Shown piece by piece: positions 14,019 through 21,792 of a DNA stretch of 26,737 nucleotides. This DNA comes from a virus. The notes under the pieces were generated by a model, which did not search any database, was not told where the DNA came from, and saw nothing but the letters and a program-made list of their open reading frames with translations. Each line of letters opens with the position of its first letter. The first letter of the stretch is position 1. Location of the stretch: positions 1 through 26,737 of the IMG/VR virus record IMGVR_UViG_3300049215_000770. One strand, given 5' to 3'. The position numbers were made by a program, and so were the translations under genes.

Positions 14019-14522
14019 CTACACTGCGCCGATGGGTACATTGCTCACCAGCGAGTTCAGGATGTTGGCAGCGTTGCCGCCGCCGCCGAGGCTACTTACG
14101 AGCTGCCCCACGTCGAATTCCCATTCCATCACGCCGCCTTCCTTGGCATAGGGGTTGTTGGGGAATTTCTTGAATGCGCAGAACGTCCCGGTGATGGAAT
14201 CGCCAAGCGTGGCATTTTTCAGCGTGATGACGTTCTGGCCCCACAATGCGCTCGATACGCTCTGCGTCGCGTAGAGCGACGAGAGTTGCGCATTCACAGG
14301 GCTGTTCTTCAGCAGGCGCACGGTGATGCGGCCGCCCTGCCCGGCATGCAGGCTGTGCATGGGCGTGCCGTCCGCACCGATGGCCATGGTGTTCTTGTCC
14401 TCGGCCATCTCGATGGTGATGCCCTCTTCGGCGTTGCCTGCGCCGGACCCGCCGATGTTGAAAGAGCCGCCGGGGCCGGTGATGGCCACCTGCGTGTCTA
14501 GGAAGGAATAGGTTGCTGGCAT
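14019..14522 (-). CDS. Tail tube protein (DUF3277)
   Basis: A 167-residue protein following the sheath gene, as tube genes do. It matches DUF3277 in look: an N-terminal YSFLDTQVAITGPGGSFNIG, then GITIEMAEDKNTMAIGADGT, the central GGRITVRLLKNSPVNAQLS and a final YAKEGGVMEWEFDVGQL. The strand pattern is that of the tube beta-barrel. GGGAG lies eight bases before the ATG. The tube is the inner conduit for DNA and polymerises inside the sheath. No insertion or extra domain is present. Confidence 0.9.
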   Translation of the reverse strand: MPATYSFLDTQVAITGPGGSFNIGGSGAGNAEEGITIEMAEDKNTMAIGADGTPMHSLHAGQGGRITVRLLKNSPVNAQLSSLYATQSVSSALWGQNVITLKNATLGDSITGTFCAFKKFPNNPYAKEGGVMEWEFDVGQLVSSLGGGGNAANILNSLVSNVPIGAV

Positions 14523-14540
14523 GGGCGTTTCTCCCTTCGG

Positions 14541-16016
14541 TTACTGATTTACGTTAACAAGGACGTTGACGGTGTGGATGGCCCCGGCAAGCTTGGCCGC
14601 CACCTGTATCGGCACCGATTTCCGCGCGCTGCGGTCCGATGCCGATTGCGTGGCGACCGGCGGGGCATAGACGTAATAGCCTTTCGACAGGAAGTCGCCC
14701 TGCTGGAGCGTGCCGAAGCCATTGCTGGTCCAGTTGCCCGGCGCCAGCAGGCCGTTGGTGACCGCCTGCGCGCAGGATGCTTCGATGTTGGTTACCAGCA
14801 GGTGCGTGCCGGGGTCCGTCTGCGGGACCTTTGTGGGGGTCTGGTACAGCAGGTTGTAAAGGTTGGTCTGGATGTAATTGGCCAGCCAGTCGATGCCGTA
14901 GATGGTGTCGATGAACTGCCCGCTCGCCACCTTGCCGTTGACGATGATGGCCGTGGAATTGCTGAAATTCACGAAATAATTGTAATTGGTGGTATTCAGC
15001 GCCGCGTACTGGCTCTGCGTCAGCGTCTCCGCCACTACGCCCGGCTCCTGCTTGTACATGAGCGTGATCGTGGTGTTGTTGGCGAGGAAGTTGGTGGTGA
15101 GGATGCGGCCGAACATGGACGCCACGGCATACGGGCTCGTGCTGCTGTACTGGTAGAAGGTGCGGTTGTAATGCAGCTGCTGCAGCTGGTAGCCGATGCT
15201 GGTCGTGTCCGGGCTGGTGAGCGCCGCCGCCTCGGACGTGGTGAGGCCGTAGATGTGCGGGTTGCCGTCGCCCTCGATGAAGGCGGCGATGGCAAGGTGG
15301 TCTGCGTCCACGATATGCGTGCTGGCGAACATGAGCGCGTACCAGCCGGTGGTGAGGTTGTCCATCGCGGTAACCGCGGCGAGTGCCGTTTCCGCCGCGA
15401 TGCCCGCCACGGTGTAGCTCATGGTGGAAGAGGTCAGTTTCGTCTGCGCCGAAATGTCCGTGCCCGCGCCCGCGGTGGCGGCTGCAACGGTGCTGCTGGT
15501 GCCGGTGCTGGAACTCTTGACGATCAGCTGGGTGCCGTTCCACGTGCAGGTGCCGTTCACGCCCAGCGCCGTATTGATGACCGAGGCCACGCCGTTCATG
15601 TTGGTGACGGCCGAGAAATTCAGGCCGGTGAGGTTGCGCGGCGTGCCATCAATGGTGAAGTCGATGCCGCCGTTGGTGATGGAGGTCCATGCGGAAGCGA
15701 GCTGCTGCGCCGTGGTGAGCGCGCCGCCGACCAGCGTGCCGTGCGTGGCGGACTGCGCCCAGCGGCCGATATAGAGCTGGCTGGGCTGCGGGCTCTGGCC
15801 GAAATAAAGCGCGGCCGCGAGGTATTCCGGGGCGGACGTGCCGAAATCGGTGGCGACCTGTGAAAGCGAGCTGTACGAGCGGAGGCGCTGCTGCACGTCG
15901 ATCACGTCGCTGTCGCCCATGATGAGCAGCGAATTGAAATTGATCCCCTGCGCGGCAGGCGGCTGCAGGTTCACGCTGACATTGATGAGGTCGGATACCG
16001 GAAGTCCTACAGGCAT
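14541..16016 (-). CDS. Contractile tail sheath protein (DUF3383)
   Basis: A 491-residue protein that should form the contracting outer sheath, and the main evidence for a myovirus. It fits DUF3383 along its length: an N-terminal SDLINVSVNLQPPAAQGINF, then FNSLLIMGDSDVIDV, a YLAAALYFGQSPQPSQLYIGRW region (about residues 64-86), a variable Thr/Ser/Ala-rich inserted domain (about 90-200), and the conserved C-terminal part with IDTIYGIDWLANYIQTNLYNLL and the closing IHTVNVLVNVNQ strands used for sheath interlocking. GAGGAG lies a few bases upstream of the ATG. The length is usual for the family. Confidence 0.93.
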   Translation of the reverse strand: MPVGLPVSDLINVSVNLQPPAAQGINFNSLLIMGDSDVIDVQQRLRSYSSLSQVATDFGTSAPEYLAAALYFGQSPQPSQLYIGRWAQSATHGTLVGGALTTAQQLASAWTSITNGGIDFTIDGTPRNLTGLNFSAVTNMNGVASVINTALGVNGTCTWNGTQLIVKSSSTGTSSTVAAATAGAGTDISAQTKLTSSTMSYTVAGIAAETALAAVTAMDNLTTGWYALMFASTHIVDADHLAIAAFIEGDGNPHIYGLTTSEAAALTSPDTTSIGYQLQQLHYNRTFYQYSSTSPYAVASMFGRILTTNFLANNTTITLMYKQEPGVVAETLTQSQYAALNTTNYNYFVNFSNSTAIIVNGKVASGQFIDTIYGIDWLANYIQTNLYNLLYQTPTKVPQTDPGTHLLVTNIEASCAQAVTNGLLAPGNWTSNGFGTLQQGDFLSKGYYVYAPPVATQSASDRSARKSVPIQVAAKLAGAIHTVNVLVNVNQ

Positions 16017-16028
16017 GGGATGTCTCCT

Positions 16029-16634
16029 CTATGGATGATTTACATTTATGGTCCTATTCGGAGCGCCATTGTCGTTGTACAGCGTACCAGCGGCCGAGAG
16101 CAGATGCAACACGGAGTATGTCTGTACGACCGAGCGCCGGAAGCGCACGGGCATGTCGAGCCGGTAAAACCATTGGGCGTTAAGCAATTGCGGAACCGCA
16201 ACGATGTCCCCGCACTCGACCAGGGCCATGCCCGCCAGGACCAATGCCTCCCGGTTCTGCGGCACGGCCAGCCCGTCGCGGATGTTGCTGGCGTTGGCGT
16301 CCGCGTCCGGCCCGTATACACTGCACAGGATTTCCAGCTCCTCGTTGCGGAACATCAGGTCCTGCCCGTTGCCGCCGGCGGCGGCCGGGTTGTGCACTTC
16401 GTAGGCGAAGGTGTCACCGCGGCGCGACGTGATGCCGAAGGCCATCCAGTCGCTGTTCACGTCCGGCTGGTTGGGCGGCACGGGCTGCCAGCGCGGCCGC
16501 ACCATGCTGCCGGCCAGGCCGGTCAGGCCGGTGAAAACCTGCTGGAAGAAGGCGGTGAGTGCCGCACCCTGCAGCGGGGCGGTAGGGCCGCCATCGGGCA
16601 AAAGGTATCCGCCGGTGCTGGAATCGTTAGGCAT
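16029..16634 (-). CDS. Tail terminator (gp12-like neck protein)
   Basis: A 201-residue protein overlapping the preceding stop by eight bases. Features fit the LIC_12616/gp12-like terminator group: an early helix (ALTAFFQQVFTGLTGL), then MVRPRWQPVPPNQPDVNSDW, an ITSRRGDTFAYEVHN strand pair, and FRNEELEILCSVYGPDA in the middle. Terminators cap the tail tube and sheath and bind the head neck. It lies directly before the sheath gene with twelve bases between, the standard order. The C-terminal half (residues 140-201) is beta-rich. No conflict with this role is seen. Confidence 0.82.
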   Translation of the reverse strand: MPNDSSTGGYLLPDGGPTAPLQGAALTAFFQQVFTGLTGLAGSMVRPRWQPVPPNQPDVNSDWMAFGITSRRGDTFAYEVHNPAAAGGNGQDLMFRNEELEILCSVYGPDADANASNIRDGLAVPQNREALVLAGMALVECGDIVAVPQLLNAQWFYRLDMPVRFRRSVVQTYSVLHLLSAAGTLYNDNGAPNRTINVNHP

Positions 16635-17007
16635 TCGGGTCCTCCAGCAGATCCTGCATCTCCAGCTCGGCAGCGTAGAAGCCCGCGCCGTACTGCGAGT
16701 AGTTCAGGGCTTTGCGCACGGTGTAGGTATTGCCCTTCCAGAGCAACTGGTCCGGCGCCTTGCCGGAAGCCGGGCCGCGCAGCGGGATGGTGAGGTGGGC
16801 GGTGATCAGGATGCGCGACCGCTCGGCATCGTCCGCCAGCGCATAATCCTGCATGCCGCCCTGCGTGATGACCCCGTAGGCGGGCAGCAGCGTGATGCTC
16901 TGGCTTGCCAGCCCGCTGGTGCCGACGGACTGCGTGCGCCGCTGGACCATGATTTTTTCGCAGAACTGCGGGTCAAGGATGGCATCGGTCACGTCCATCA
17001 TGGGCAT
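16627..17007 (-). CDS. Head closure / stopper protein candidate
   Basis: A 126-residue protein with GGAGG seven bases before its ATG; a second ATG three codons later is an alternative. It contains DAILDPQFCEKIMVQRRTQS near the N-terminus and KAPDQLLWKGNTYTVRKALNYSQYG in the second half. The latter is the beta-barrel type pattern (required parameter, then WKGxxYxV) of head-closure proteins that plug the portal-adaptor channel. It lies between the gp10-like gene and the tail terminator, the expected slot. The exact family is assigned from pattern and position only. Confidence 0.75.
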   Translation of the reverse strand: MPMMDVTDAILDPQFCEKIMVQRRTQSVGTSGLASQSITLLPAYGVITQGGMQDYALADDAERSRILITAHLTIPLRGPASGKAPDQLLWKGNTYTVRKALNYSQYGAGFYAAELEMQDLLEDPNA

Positions 17008-17008
17008 G

Positions 17009-17506
17009 TCATTTCCTCCGCAGGACGTAGGTGATGGCCCGCCTGAGCTGCCCGGTGTCGATCAGCGGTTTCGTGCCGGTGCGGCCTTTTCTCCTGCGGG
17101 CTGCGAGGGTGGCGGCCGCAAGCGGAGCGAATCCCTGCCCGGCGGTGATGAAGGCCCGCACGGCGCTCTGCGCGGTCGTTCCGGCTGCCGACAGGTTGGC
17201 AGTCACCGAAGCGGGCTTGCCCTCCATGGCCGCTTTCGCCGCCTCGCGCATCCGGGGAAGCCACTGGTCGCGGGATTTGCGCAGGCCGGGGATCAGGAAC
17301 GGCCGGGCGGGAATGTTCGCCTCGGGCGCGCCGAATTCGTGGATGAAGCCGAGCGCCGCGTTGTTGACCGGCTGGCCCGGCTCGCCGCCGGTGCGCTCAT
17401 TCTTGTCTTCCGGCACGCCCACCATGACTTTGGTGGCGGCCAGCTCGCGCATGCCGGTCAGTACTTCCCTCGTCCGGTCGGTCAGCACCGCCATGCCCGC
17501 CTTCAT
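17009..17506 (-). CDS. Neck/tail completion protein (HK97 gp10-like)
   Basis: A 165-residue protein of the HK97 gp10-like family, which works at the head-tail junction. The signature is clear: NNAALGFIHEFGAPEANIP (residues 48-66) followed by ARPFLIPGLR, and at the C-terminus KPLIDTGQLRRAITYVLR. The region between is helical and Ala-rich. It starts in a four-base ATGA overlap with the DUF4054 gene and ends one base before the next ATG, so it belongs to a tightly coupled neck gene run of four. Confidence 0.9.
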   Translation of the reverse strand: MKAGMAVLTDRTREVLTGMRELAATKVMVGVPEDKNERTGGEPGQPVNNAALGFIHEFGAPEANIPARPFLIPGLRKSRDQWLPRMREAAKAAMEGKPASVTANLSAAGTTAQSAVRAFITAGQGFAPLAAATLAARRRKGRTGTKPLIDTGQLRRAITYVLRRK

Positions 17507-17919
17507 ACCTGTATCCCCCCCGCCCCGTGCATCCGCGCCAGCGTCAGGAACTGGATGCCGTACATCGTGAGGTTCCAGAATCCGCCCTTCTCCAGGGCGA
17601 TGGCTTCCGTGTCATAGGCGATCGTCACCTTGTCCACGGTCTTGCTGGCCACCATGCCCTCGGCCATGCCCGGCACCTTGGCGAGCTGCGGGGCCTGCAT
17701 GCCGGCGGCGATGGCAGCATCGGCCGCCGCGCGCGCAGACAGGGCCAGGTGGTGGCAGGTGAACAGCTCGGCCCCGTGGTCGAGCAGGGCGTTCCAGCGG
17801 CAGGTGTTGAGAAGGTTGTACGCTATCCCGAGCCAGAAGGTGATCCAGCCGTCAGGATAGCGTACCGGGTCCGTAAACTCGGGGAAGTGGCCACGCAGCG
17901 ATGCGGCCGTGGCGGTCAT
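17503..17919 (-). CDS. Head-tail connector protein (DUF4054)
   Basis: A 138-residue protein whose ATG overlaps the capsid stop as ATGA; a longer open frame upstream is only a shadow of the capsid gene. The sequence fits DUF4054: an N-terminal LRGHFPEFTDPVRYPDGWITFWLGIAYNLL split around a short loop, a helical middle with TCHHLALSARAA, and a C-terminal LEKGGFWNLTMYGIQFLTLAR. Proteins of this family follow the capsid gene in many myophages and serve as the adaptor ring docking on the portal. It is helical and small, as expected for an adaptor. Its stop overlaps the next start by four bases. Confidence 0.88.
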   Translation of the reverse strand: MTATAASLRGHFPEFTDPVRYPDGWITFWLGIAYNLLNTCRWNALLDHGAELFTCHHLALSARAAADAAIAAGMQAPQLAKVPGMAEGMVASKTVDKVTIAYDTEAIALEKGGFWNLTMYGIQFLTLARMHGAGGIQV

Positions 17920-18929
17920 CAGCCGATGCCAGCACAGCTGCCCGTGGTTTCCGGGTAGACGAATTCCACGACACCCAGCTTGCCCACGTAGGGGCGGATC
18001 TGGGCAGCGCCGCGGAACTGCACCGGCAGGCCCATGATCGGCACCATCGGGAAGCGGATCAGGTCGTACTCCTGCGTGTAGGCGTACATCATGTCGGTGG
18101 CGTTCACGCCCAGCGTGTTGCCGTTGTTCGTGCCAGTGCACCACTTGGAAGGCACGATTTCCAGCGGCACCCCGTTCGCCGCCAGCGCGAGGCTGTTGTC
18201 CTTCAGGAACTGCAGGATGCTCAGGTTGCCGGCCGTGCTCACCTTCTGCGAAGCGATGTACGCGAAGGCCAGCGGGGCGATGATGAGCTTGCGCGGGCAG
18301 CGCGTGTAGGCCGACGCTTTCCACACGGCGTTCAGCAGCGTGTTGACATCGGACAGGATGGCATCCGGGGTCTTGTCGCTCCACAGCGTGCTGGTGGTGT
18401 TGCCGGTGGGCGAGGATGCGCCCGCCACCGCTGCGGTCTGGGTCGTCACGATCTGCGAGCTGTTCAGCATGCCGCTGGCGTTCGGGATCGTGGTATCGCC
18501 GAGGTACACCATGATGTCGGTGTCCTGCTGGTGCTTGCGCCGCAGGGCGGACATCTTCTGCTCGTCGATGCCCTGGCCGAGCAGCATGGCCGACTCCAGC
18601 TCGAATACGCTGAAGTCCACCGTCAGGCCCCACGGGAGCAGGGGGCTGGCGGTCTTGCCGATGTCGATGGCCACGTTGGGCAGGTCGCTGGTGTCCTTCG
18701 AGATGAAGGCTTTCGCCGTCGGGTCTATGCCGCCGACTGAGGCCATCGCCTGGTTGGTGTAGCTGGAGAAGTCATGAGCCATCGTCACGTCCGAGCGCAC
18801 GTTGATGTCGCGCGACCAGGTGAAGGATTGCAGGGGCTCGTGGATGGTGCGGTCCAGCAGCTCGAGCTGGCCGATCAGGAAGGCCCCGGTTGAATCAATC
18901 GTGGCCTGGTCAAAGGTGCGCATGGGCAT
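17919..18929 (-). CDS. Major capsid protein (DUF2184 family)
   Basis: A 336-residue protein that should form the icosahedral shell. It looks like the DUF2184 family of HK97-fold capsid proteins: an N-terminal arm containing EPLQSFTWSRDINVR (about residues 31-45), the region ALRRKHQQDTDIMVYLGD (near 128-145), a spine-helix-like DAILSDVNTLLNAVW, then CPRKLIIAPLAFAYI, and a C-terminal QFRGAAQIRPYVGKLGVVEFVYPE. AGGAG lies eight bases before the ATG; a second ATG two codons in is possible. The length is typical and no internal stop or frameshift is seen. The stop overlaps the next start (ATGA). Confidence 0.93.
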   Translation of the reverse strand: MPMRTFDQATIDSTGAFLIGQLELLDRTIHEPLQSFTWSRDINVRSDVTMAHDFSSYTNQAMASVGGIDPTAKAFISKDTSDLPNVAIDIGKTASPLLPWGLTVDFSVFELESAMLLGQGIDEQKMSALRRKHQQDTDIMVYLGDTTIPNASGMLNSSQIVTTQTAAVAGASSPTGNTTSTLWSDKTPDAILSDVNTLLNAVWKASAYTRCPRKLIIAPLAFAYIASQKVSTAGNLSILQFLKDNSLALAANGVPLEIVPSKWCTGTNNGNTLGVNATDMMYAYTQEYDLIRFPMVPIMGLPVQFRGAAQIRPYVGKLGVVEFVYPETTGSCAGIG

Positions 18930-18947
18930 GGGCGTATCTCCTGTCCA

Positions 18948-19430
18948 TTAGATGTTGAAAGCGATTTCGGCGTTGCCGCTGGCATCGGCGGCGCCGGTGA
19001 AATACGCATTGGTAATCTGCGTATTGTTACCGTTGCTGGTGGCCTCGATGCCGCCGAGGGGCTGGCCGGCGCTGGCGTTGGCGGTGCGGCGGTACACCGC
19101 GCTGTCCTTGGACGGCGTGCCGAGCTGCACGAACACGTTCATGTAGCCCTTCACCATGATGTCGGCCGGAAGCGCCTTGTTGGGCGTGGAAGTGCCCAGC
19201 CCGTCCGTGCCGTTGCCGCTCGTCGGATACGGCCGCACGAGGAAGCCGTAGACGGTATCGCCGCTGCCGGTTGCCGTCAGGATGGTGCCGCTGGACATTT
19301 TCACCGGCACACCGAAAGCGGTGGGCGGGGTGGACTGGTTCAGCATCTGCGCCTCGACGTTGGGGTATGAGGTTACCCGCGTGAGGTTGCCGGGAATGCC
19401 CGAAGGCATCTGGTATGTGTATGCAACCAT
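18948..19430 (-). CDS. Capsid cement/decoration protein
   Basis: A 160-residue protein. The ATG at 19430 is chosen because AGGAG lies seven bases upstream and the gene then begins two bases after the previous stop; an open extension to 19757 only overlaps the scaffold gene. The product is neutral, Thr/Gly/Asn-rich and beta-type, with NLTRVTSYPNVEAQML near the start and YGFLVRPYPTS in the middle. That look and the position between scaffold and major capsid protein match the phage structural cement protein family, which binds the outside of the capsid and stabilises it. No enzymatic motif. The strong ribosome binding site fits a high-copy virion protein. Confidence 0.75.
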   Translation of the reverse strand: MVAYTYQMPSGIPGNLTRVTSYPNVEAQMLNQSTPPTAFGVPVKMSSGTILTATGSGDTVYGFLVRPYPTSGNGTDGLGTSTPNKALPADIMVKGYMNVFVQLGTPSKDSAVYRRTANASAGQPLGGIEATSNGNNTQITNAYFTGAADASGNAEIAFNI

Positions 19431-19432
19431 GG

Positions 19433-20206
19433 TTAGGCTCCTTTCTGGTTTTTCCAAAAGTTCTGATTGATCTGGTCGATGCCGCCCTTCTTGAAGGCGT
19501 CGATCGTCTGCGTGCCGTTGTCGTTGGTGGCGGTGTTGCCGCGCGACTGGATGCGGGCATTGTTCAGCGCCCGGCTCACTTCGGACACGCCCGCGAACAC
19601 GGCGTCCAGCACCATGGCGGGAAGCGTGTCGATGTCGCGGCCCGCGAGGATGGGAGCTGCTGCCTTCCGGCCATCCTCGGTAGCCAGCGCGCCGTGCAGC
19701 ACGCGGCGTTTGATGTCCGTAACCTGGTCGCGCACCTTGCGGTCCTTGCATTTGCAATCGACGGTGGGAACGCGGAAGCCGGGCAGGATGATCTCGGCCT
19801 GGGCCTGGAGGTTTTTCATGGCGTCGCCGGTGCGCTTCTCGTACTCGGATTCCTTTTCGCCTTCCTTCTTCTCGTACTCGCTGTCCTCCTCTTTCTCGCG
19901 CTCTTTTTCCTTCTTCTTCTTCTCTTCCTCTTCCTCCTCGTCGCGGGCCTTCTTGTCGCGCGCGGCCATGTAGGCATCCATCGCCCTGGTGAAATCGCCC
20001 ACGGTCATCGGCTTGCTGTCTTCCTCCTTGCAGTCGGCGGTGGGGGTTTTGCCAGCGCCCGGCAGGTGGATGTTGATCGTGGAACCGGTGCCGCTTGCCT
20101 GCCCTTCCGTCTCGCCGGTGAGGTCGTTGAGCGCCTCGTCCAGTATCTTTACGTCGCGGGTTTTGAACGCCGCAAGGATGCGGTCCTTGACTGATGTTTT
20201 GCTCAT
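19433..20206 (-). CDS. Nested head scaffold protein from an internal start
   Basis: The same frame as the DUF2213 gene, beginning at its codon 190 (MSKTSVKDRIL), giving 257 residues without the protease domain. AGGAG lies exactly seven bases before this internal ATG and is better placed than the signal of the full-length gene. The start falls right after the last protease motif, at the domain border. Protease genes with an in-frame nested scaffold (as lambda C/Nu3) are a known strategy: many scaffold copies, few protease copies. The product is mostly helical, with the E/K-rich coiled coil in its middle and a capsid-facing C-terminus. That both products are made is inference from the ribosome binding site and domain boundary. 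Confidence 0.7.
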   Translation of the reverse strand: MSKTSVKDRILAAFKTRDVKILDEALNDLTGETEGQASGTGSTINIHLPGAGKTPTADCKEEDSKPMTVGDFTRAMDAYMAARDKKARDEEEEEEKKKKEKEREKEEDSEYEKKEGEKESEYEKRTGDAMKNLQAQAEIILPGFRVPTVDCKCKDRKVRDQVTDIKRRVLHGALATEDGRKAAAPILAGRDIDTLPAMVLDAVFAGVSEVSRALNNARIQSRGNTATNDNGTQTIDAFKKGGIDQINQNFWKNQKGA

Positions 20207-20773
20207 GATCGTTCTCCTATCCTGAATTGCACAGCGGGGTCCGCAGCGGCCGTTATCGACCAGTGCGACGTGGTTCCCGATGATGTTGAACTGCCTTCCA
20301 CGCCCGGGCACGGATTGCTCGTATTCAGCGTCGTAGCCGCAGGACACCTCAACCGTGCCGTCCTCTATGGCTTCAATCGCCGTCTTGTCGGTAATCAGCA
20401 GGTCACCGTAGAGCAGGTCGTCGTCGATGCCTGTGCCGCGGTGCGGGTTCTGCACCACCCCAACGGCATGCTCTTTCCAGTTATCGGGGGTGACGCCCAT
20501 CGGCGGGTGGCCGAGCGTCACGGGCTTGCCTGCGAAGGAAGCGATGGTTTCGGGGCGGAATACTTCGCTTTCCTCGCGGTCCACCTTCACCAGCCCGATA
20601 CCGTCGCCCTCTATCGGCACCTCGTCGGCGCCGTAGAGCTGGGTTCCGGTGCGGGCGATGGGCACGTTGCGGCAGAGCAGGAAGCCTTCAGGCGTCAGCG
20701 AACGGTTCTCGCTGATGTCGGACACCGTGTAGAACGGAATTGCTGCCTTTGTGCTTCCCTGCGCCTGCGGCAT
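19433..20773 (-). CDS. Prohead protease fused to scaffold (DUF2213 family)
   Basis: A 446-residue protein. Residues 1-185 match the DUF2213 prohead-protease type: GKPVTLGHPP (H89), EVSCGYDAEY (S144) and IGNHVALVDNGR (H168, D173) are candidate active-site residues of a serine protease that trims scaffold and capsid during head maturation. The rest is scaffold-like: a Glu/Lys-rich low-complexity coiled coil (residues 272-316), then a helical C-terminus (355-446) likely to contact the capsid protein. An internal ATG at residue 190 has its own strong ribosome binding site and would make the scaffold alone (separate entry). The start follows the previous stop by five bases with only a weak, distant Shine-Dalgarno, suggesting coupling. 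Two small Cys-containing motifs (CKC at 340-342, CGPRC at 177-181) are unexplained. Confidence 0.9.
   Translation of the reverse strand: MPQAQGSTKAAIPFYTVSDISENRSLTPEGFLLCRNVPIARTGTQLYGADEVPIEGDGIGLVKVDREESEVFRPETIASFAGKPVTLGHPPMGVTPDNWKEHAVGVVQNPHRGTGIDDDLLYGDLLITDKTAIEAIEDGTVEVSCGYDAEYEQSVPGRGRQFNIIGNHVALVDNGRCGPRCAIQDRRTIMSKTSVKDRILAAFKTRDVKILDEALNDLTGETEGQASGTGSTINIHLPGAGKTPTADCKEEDSKPMTVGDFTRAMDAYMAARDKKARDEEEEEEKKKKEKEREKEEDSEYEKKEGEKESEYEKRTGDAMKNLQAQAEIILPGFRVPTVDCKCKDRKVRDQVTDIKRRVLHGALATEDGRKAAAPILAGRDIDTLPAMVLDAVFAGVSEVSRALNNARIQSRGNTATNDNGTQTIDAFKKGGIDQINQNFWKNQKGA
19826..19960 (-). repeat. Low-complexity purine tract coding Glu/Lys-rich scaffold coiled coil
   Basis: About 135 bases that are nearly all purine on the coding strand, encoding runs of E and K (residues 272-316 of the DUF2213 protein) with two copies of a SEYEK motif. 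The composition fits a long charged helix in a scaffold. Confidence 0.8.
20214..20218 (-). promoter_or_regulatory. Internal ribosome binding site for the nested scaffold
   Basis: AGGAG on the minus strand with a seven-base spacer to an in-frame ATG (20204-20206) inside the protease-scaffold gene. Sequence and spacing match the signals of the best-expressed neighbours, such as the cement protein (AGGAG, seven bases). Confidence 0.7.
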
Positions 20774-20778
20774 GGTGG

Positions 20779-21642
20779 TTAAGCCTGTGTGAATCCGTAG
20801 TTGAAGGTGAGCGCCAGCGCCGTGAAGGTGGGGGTGCCGGTGGTGGTTGCGATGGCGTAGACGTTGCCGCTGGAATCGCCCTGCACCGCCAGCCCCAGGG
20901 CCGTGCCGGTTGCCGATTTGACCCCAGAGCCGGTGGGATCATAGTTAGCGGCGGCGATGTCTACCTTGCCCAGGAAGTTCGGCAGGTCGGCCGCGGCAAG
21001 CGTCAGCCCGCCGTGGTCAGCGTATGTGCCCCCGGTAGGAAGCGCCTTGAAGAAGAAAATCGAAAGCTGCGCGCCCTGCGCGGCCGCGTCGATCACGCTC
21101 ACGCTCTCCAGCACGGCAAAACCGTTGGGCTTCCGCACTGCTCCCGCGAGGGTCTGGATGCCGCCCACGACATTGTTGGCCGAGTACGCAGACGTGGAGA
21201 TGGTGGGGTTCTTCTGGATGATGTTGAGCGCGGATTTCGTATTGTTGGCGACCACCACATGCTCGGCGTCGGTCACTACGGTGCCAAGGCCCGTAATGTT
21301 GGCCGTGCCGGTCATGCTGGCGGTGCTGCGGACGCGGACGTGAGAGCTGGCCGCCGCGGCAACATGCACGATGCAGTTCTGCGTCACGCTCTGCACGATG
21401 GCGTCGATGCCCTGCAATACGGCGTCTGCGGCCGCATAGGTCACACCGCCGTCCATCGATTTTTCAAATGCCAGCGTGCCGGTCCACGTGCCGGTGATCT
21501 GTATTCCGAGCGCGCCGCTGCCGGTGACGGGGATTACCTGCGAGGAATTCGCGGTGGGGGTGCCGGTGATCAGGTTCTGGCCGCCCTGTGAGGCCGTGCT
21601 GGTGGTGGCGGTGTCCTGTGCTGTGATGGTGAGTGCGGTCAT
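20779..21642 (-). CDS. Unrecognised beta-rich virion-type protein
   Basis: A 287-residue protein with AAGGA eight bases before its ATG. It is rich in Thr, Ala, Gly, Ser and Val with almost no charged clusters, typical of secreted-looking or virion beta-sandwich proteins. A segment near residues 46-72 (GIQITGTWTGTLAFEKSMDG) looks like a jelly-roll or carbohydrate-binding-like strand pattern, and the C-terminal half has an FFFKALPTGGTY motif and ends in ALTFNYGF. No signal peptide or catalytic motif is seen. It sits between the MuF-like gene and the prohead protease and has its own promoter candidate and leader, so it may be a head fibre, head decoration or separately expressed add-on gene. The family is not identified. 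Confidence 0.8.
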   Translation of the reverse strand: MTALTITAQDTATTSTASQGGQNLITGTPTANSSQVIPVTGSGALGIQITGTWTGTLAFEKSMDGGVTYAAADAVLQGIDAIVQSVTQNCIVHVAAAASSHVRVRSTASMTGTANITGLGTVVTDAEHVVVANNTKSALNIIQKNPTISTSAYSANNVVGGIQTLAGAVRKPNGFAVLESVSVIDAAAQGAQLSIFFFKALPTGGTYADHGGLTLAAADLPNFLGKVDIAAANYDPTGSGVKSATGTALGLAVQGDSSGNVYAIATTTGTPTFTALALTFNYGFTQA

Positions 21643-21736
21643 AGGCTGAATCCTTTCAGTTGCAAATGTGGATGTGCCCGGTCAGAGGTGACGGGATTCG
21701 CTCCGCGATACTGCGGGTAATGCGTGGATGGGAACC

Positions 21737-21752
21737 GCCCGGCAAAGCGGGC
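21737..21752. other. Small GC hairpin in the untranslated leader
   Basis: A five-base-pair stem (GCCCG with CGGGC) and six-base loop about 40 bases downstream of the promoter candidate and 95 bases before the next ATG. No T-run follows on the minus strand, so it is not a standard terminator. It may stabilise the leader or be chance in GC-rich DNA. Confidence 0.25.
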
Positions 21753-21792
21753 ACTAATCTGATGTGATCTGTGTCATAAGCGCATGCGCGGC

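Noticed and set aside
17503-18633. Long N-terminal extensions of the DUF4054, cement, plug and baseplate J frames (also 18948-19757, 10368-11219, 7151-8566)
   Set aside because: The extra parts overlap the preceding gene in another frame and are low-complexity shadow. Internal ATGs with ATGA coupling or AGGAG at seven bases give the family-typical lengths.
17919-18929. Encapsulin-type nanocompartment instead of a phage capsid
   Set aside because: The HK97-fold protein is embedded in a full portal, protease, neck and tail gene order, and there is no cargo enzyme gene.
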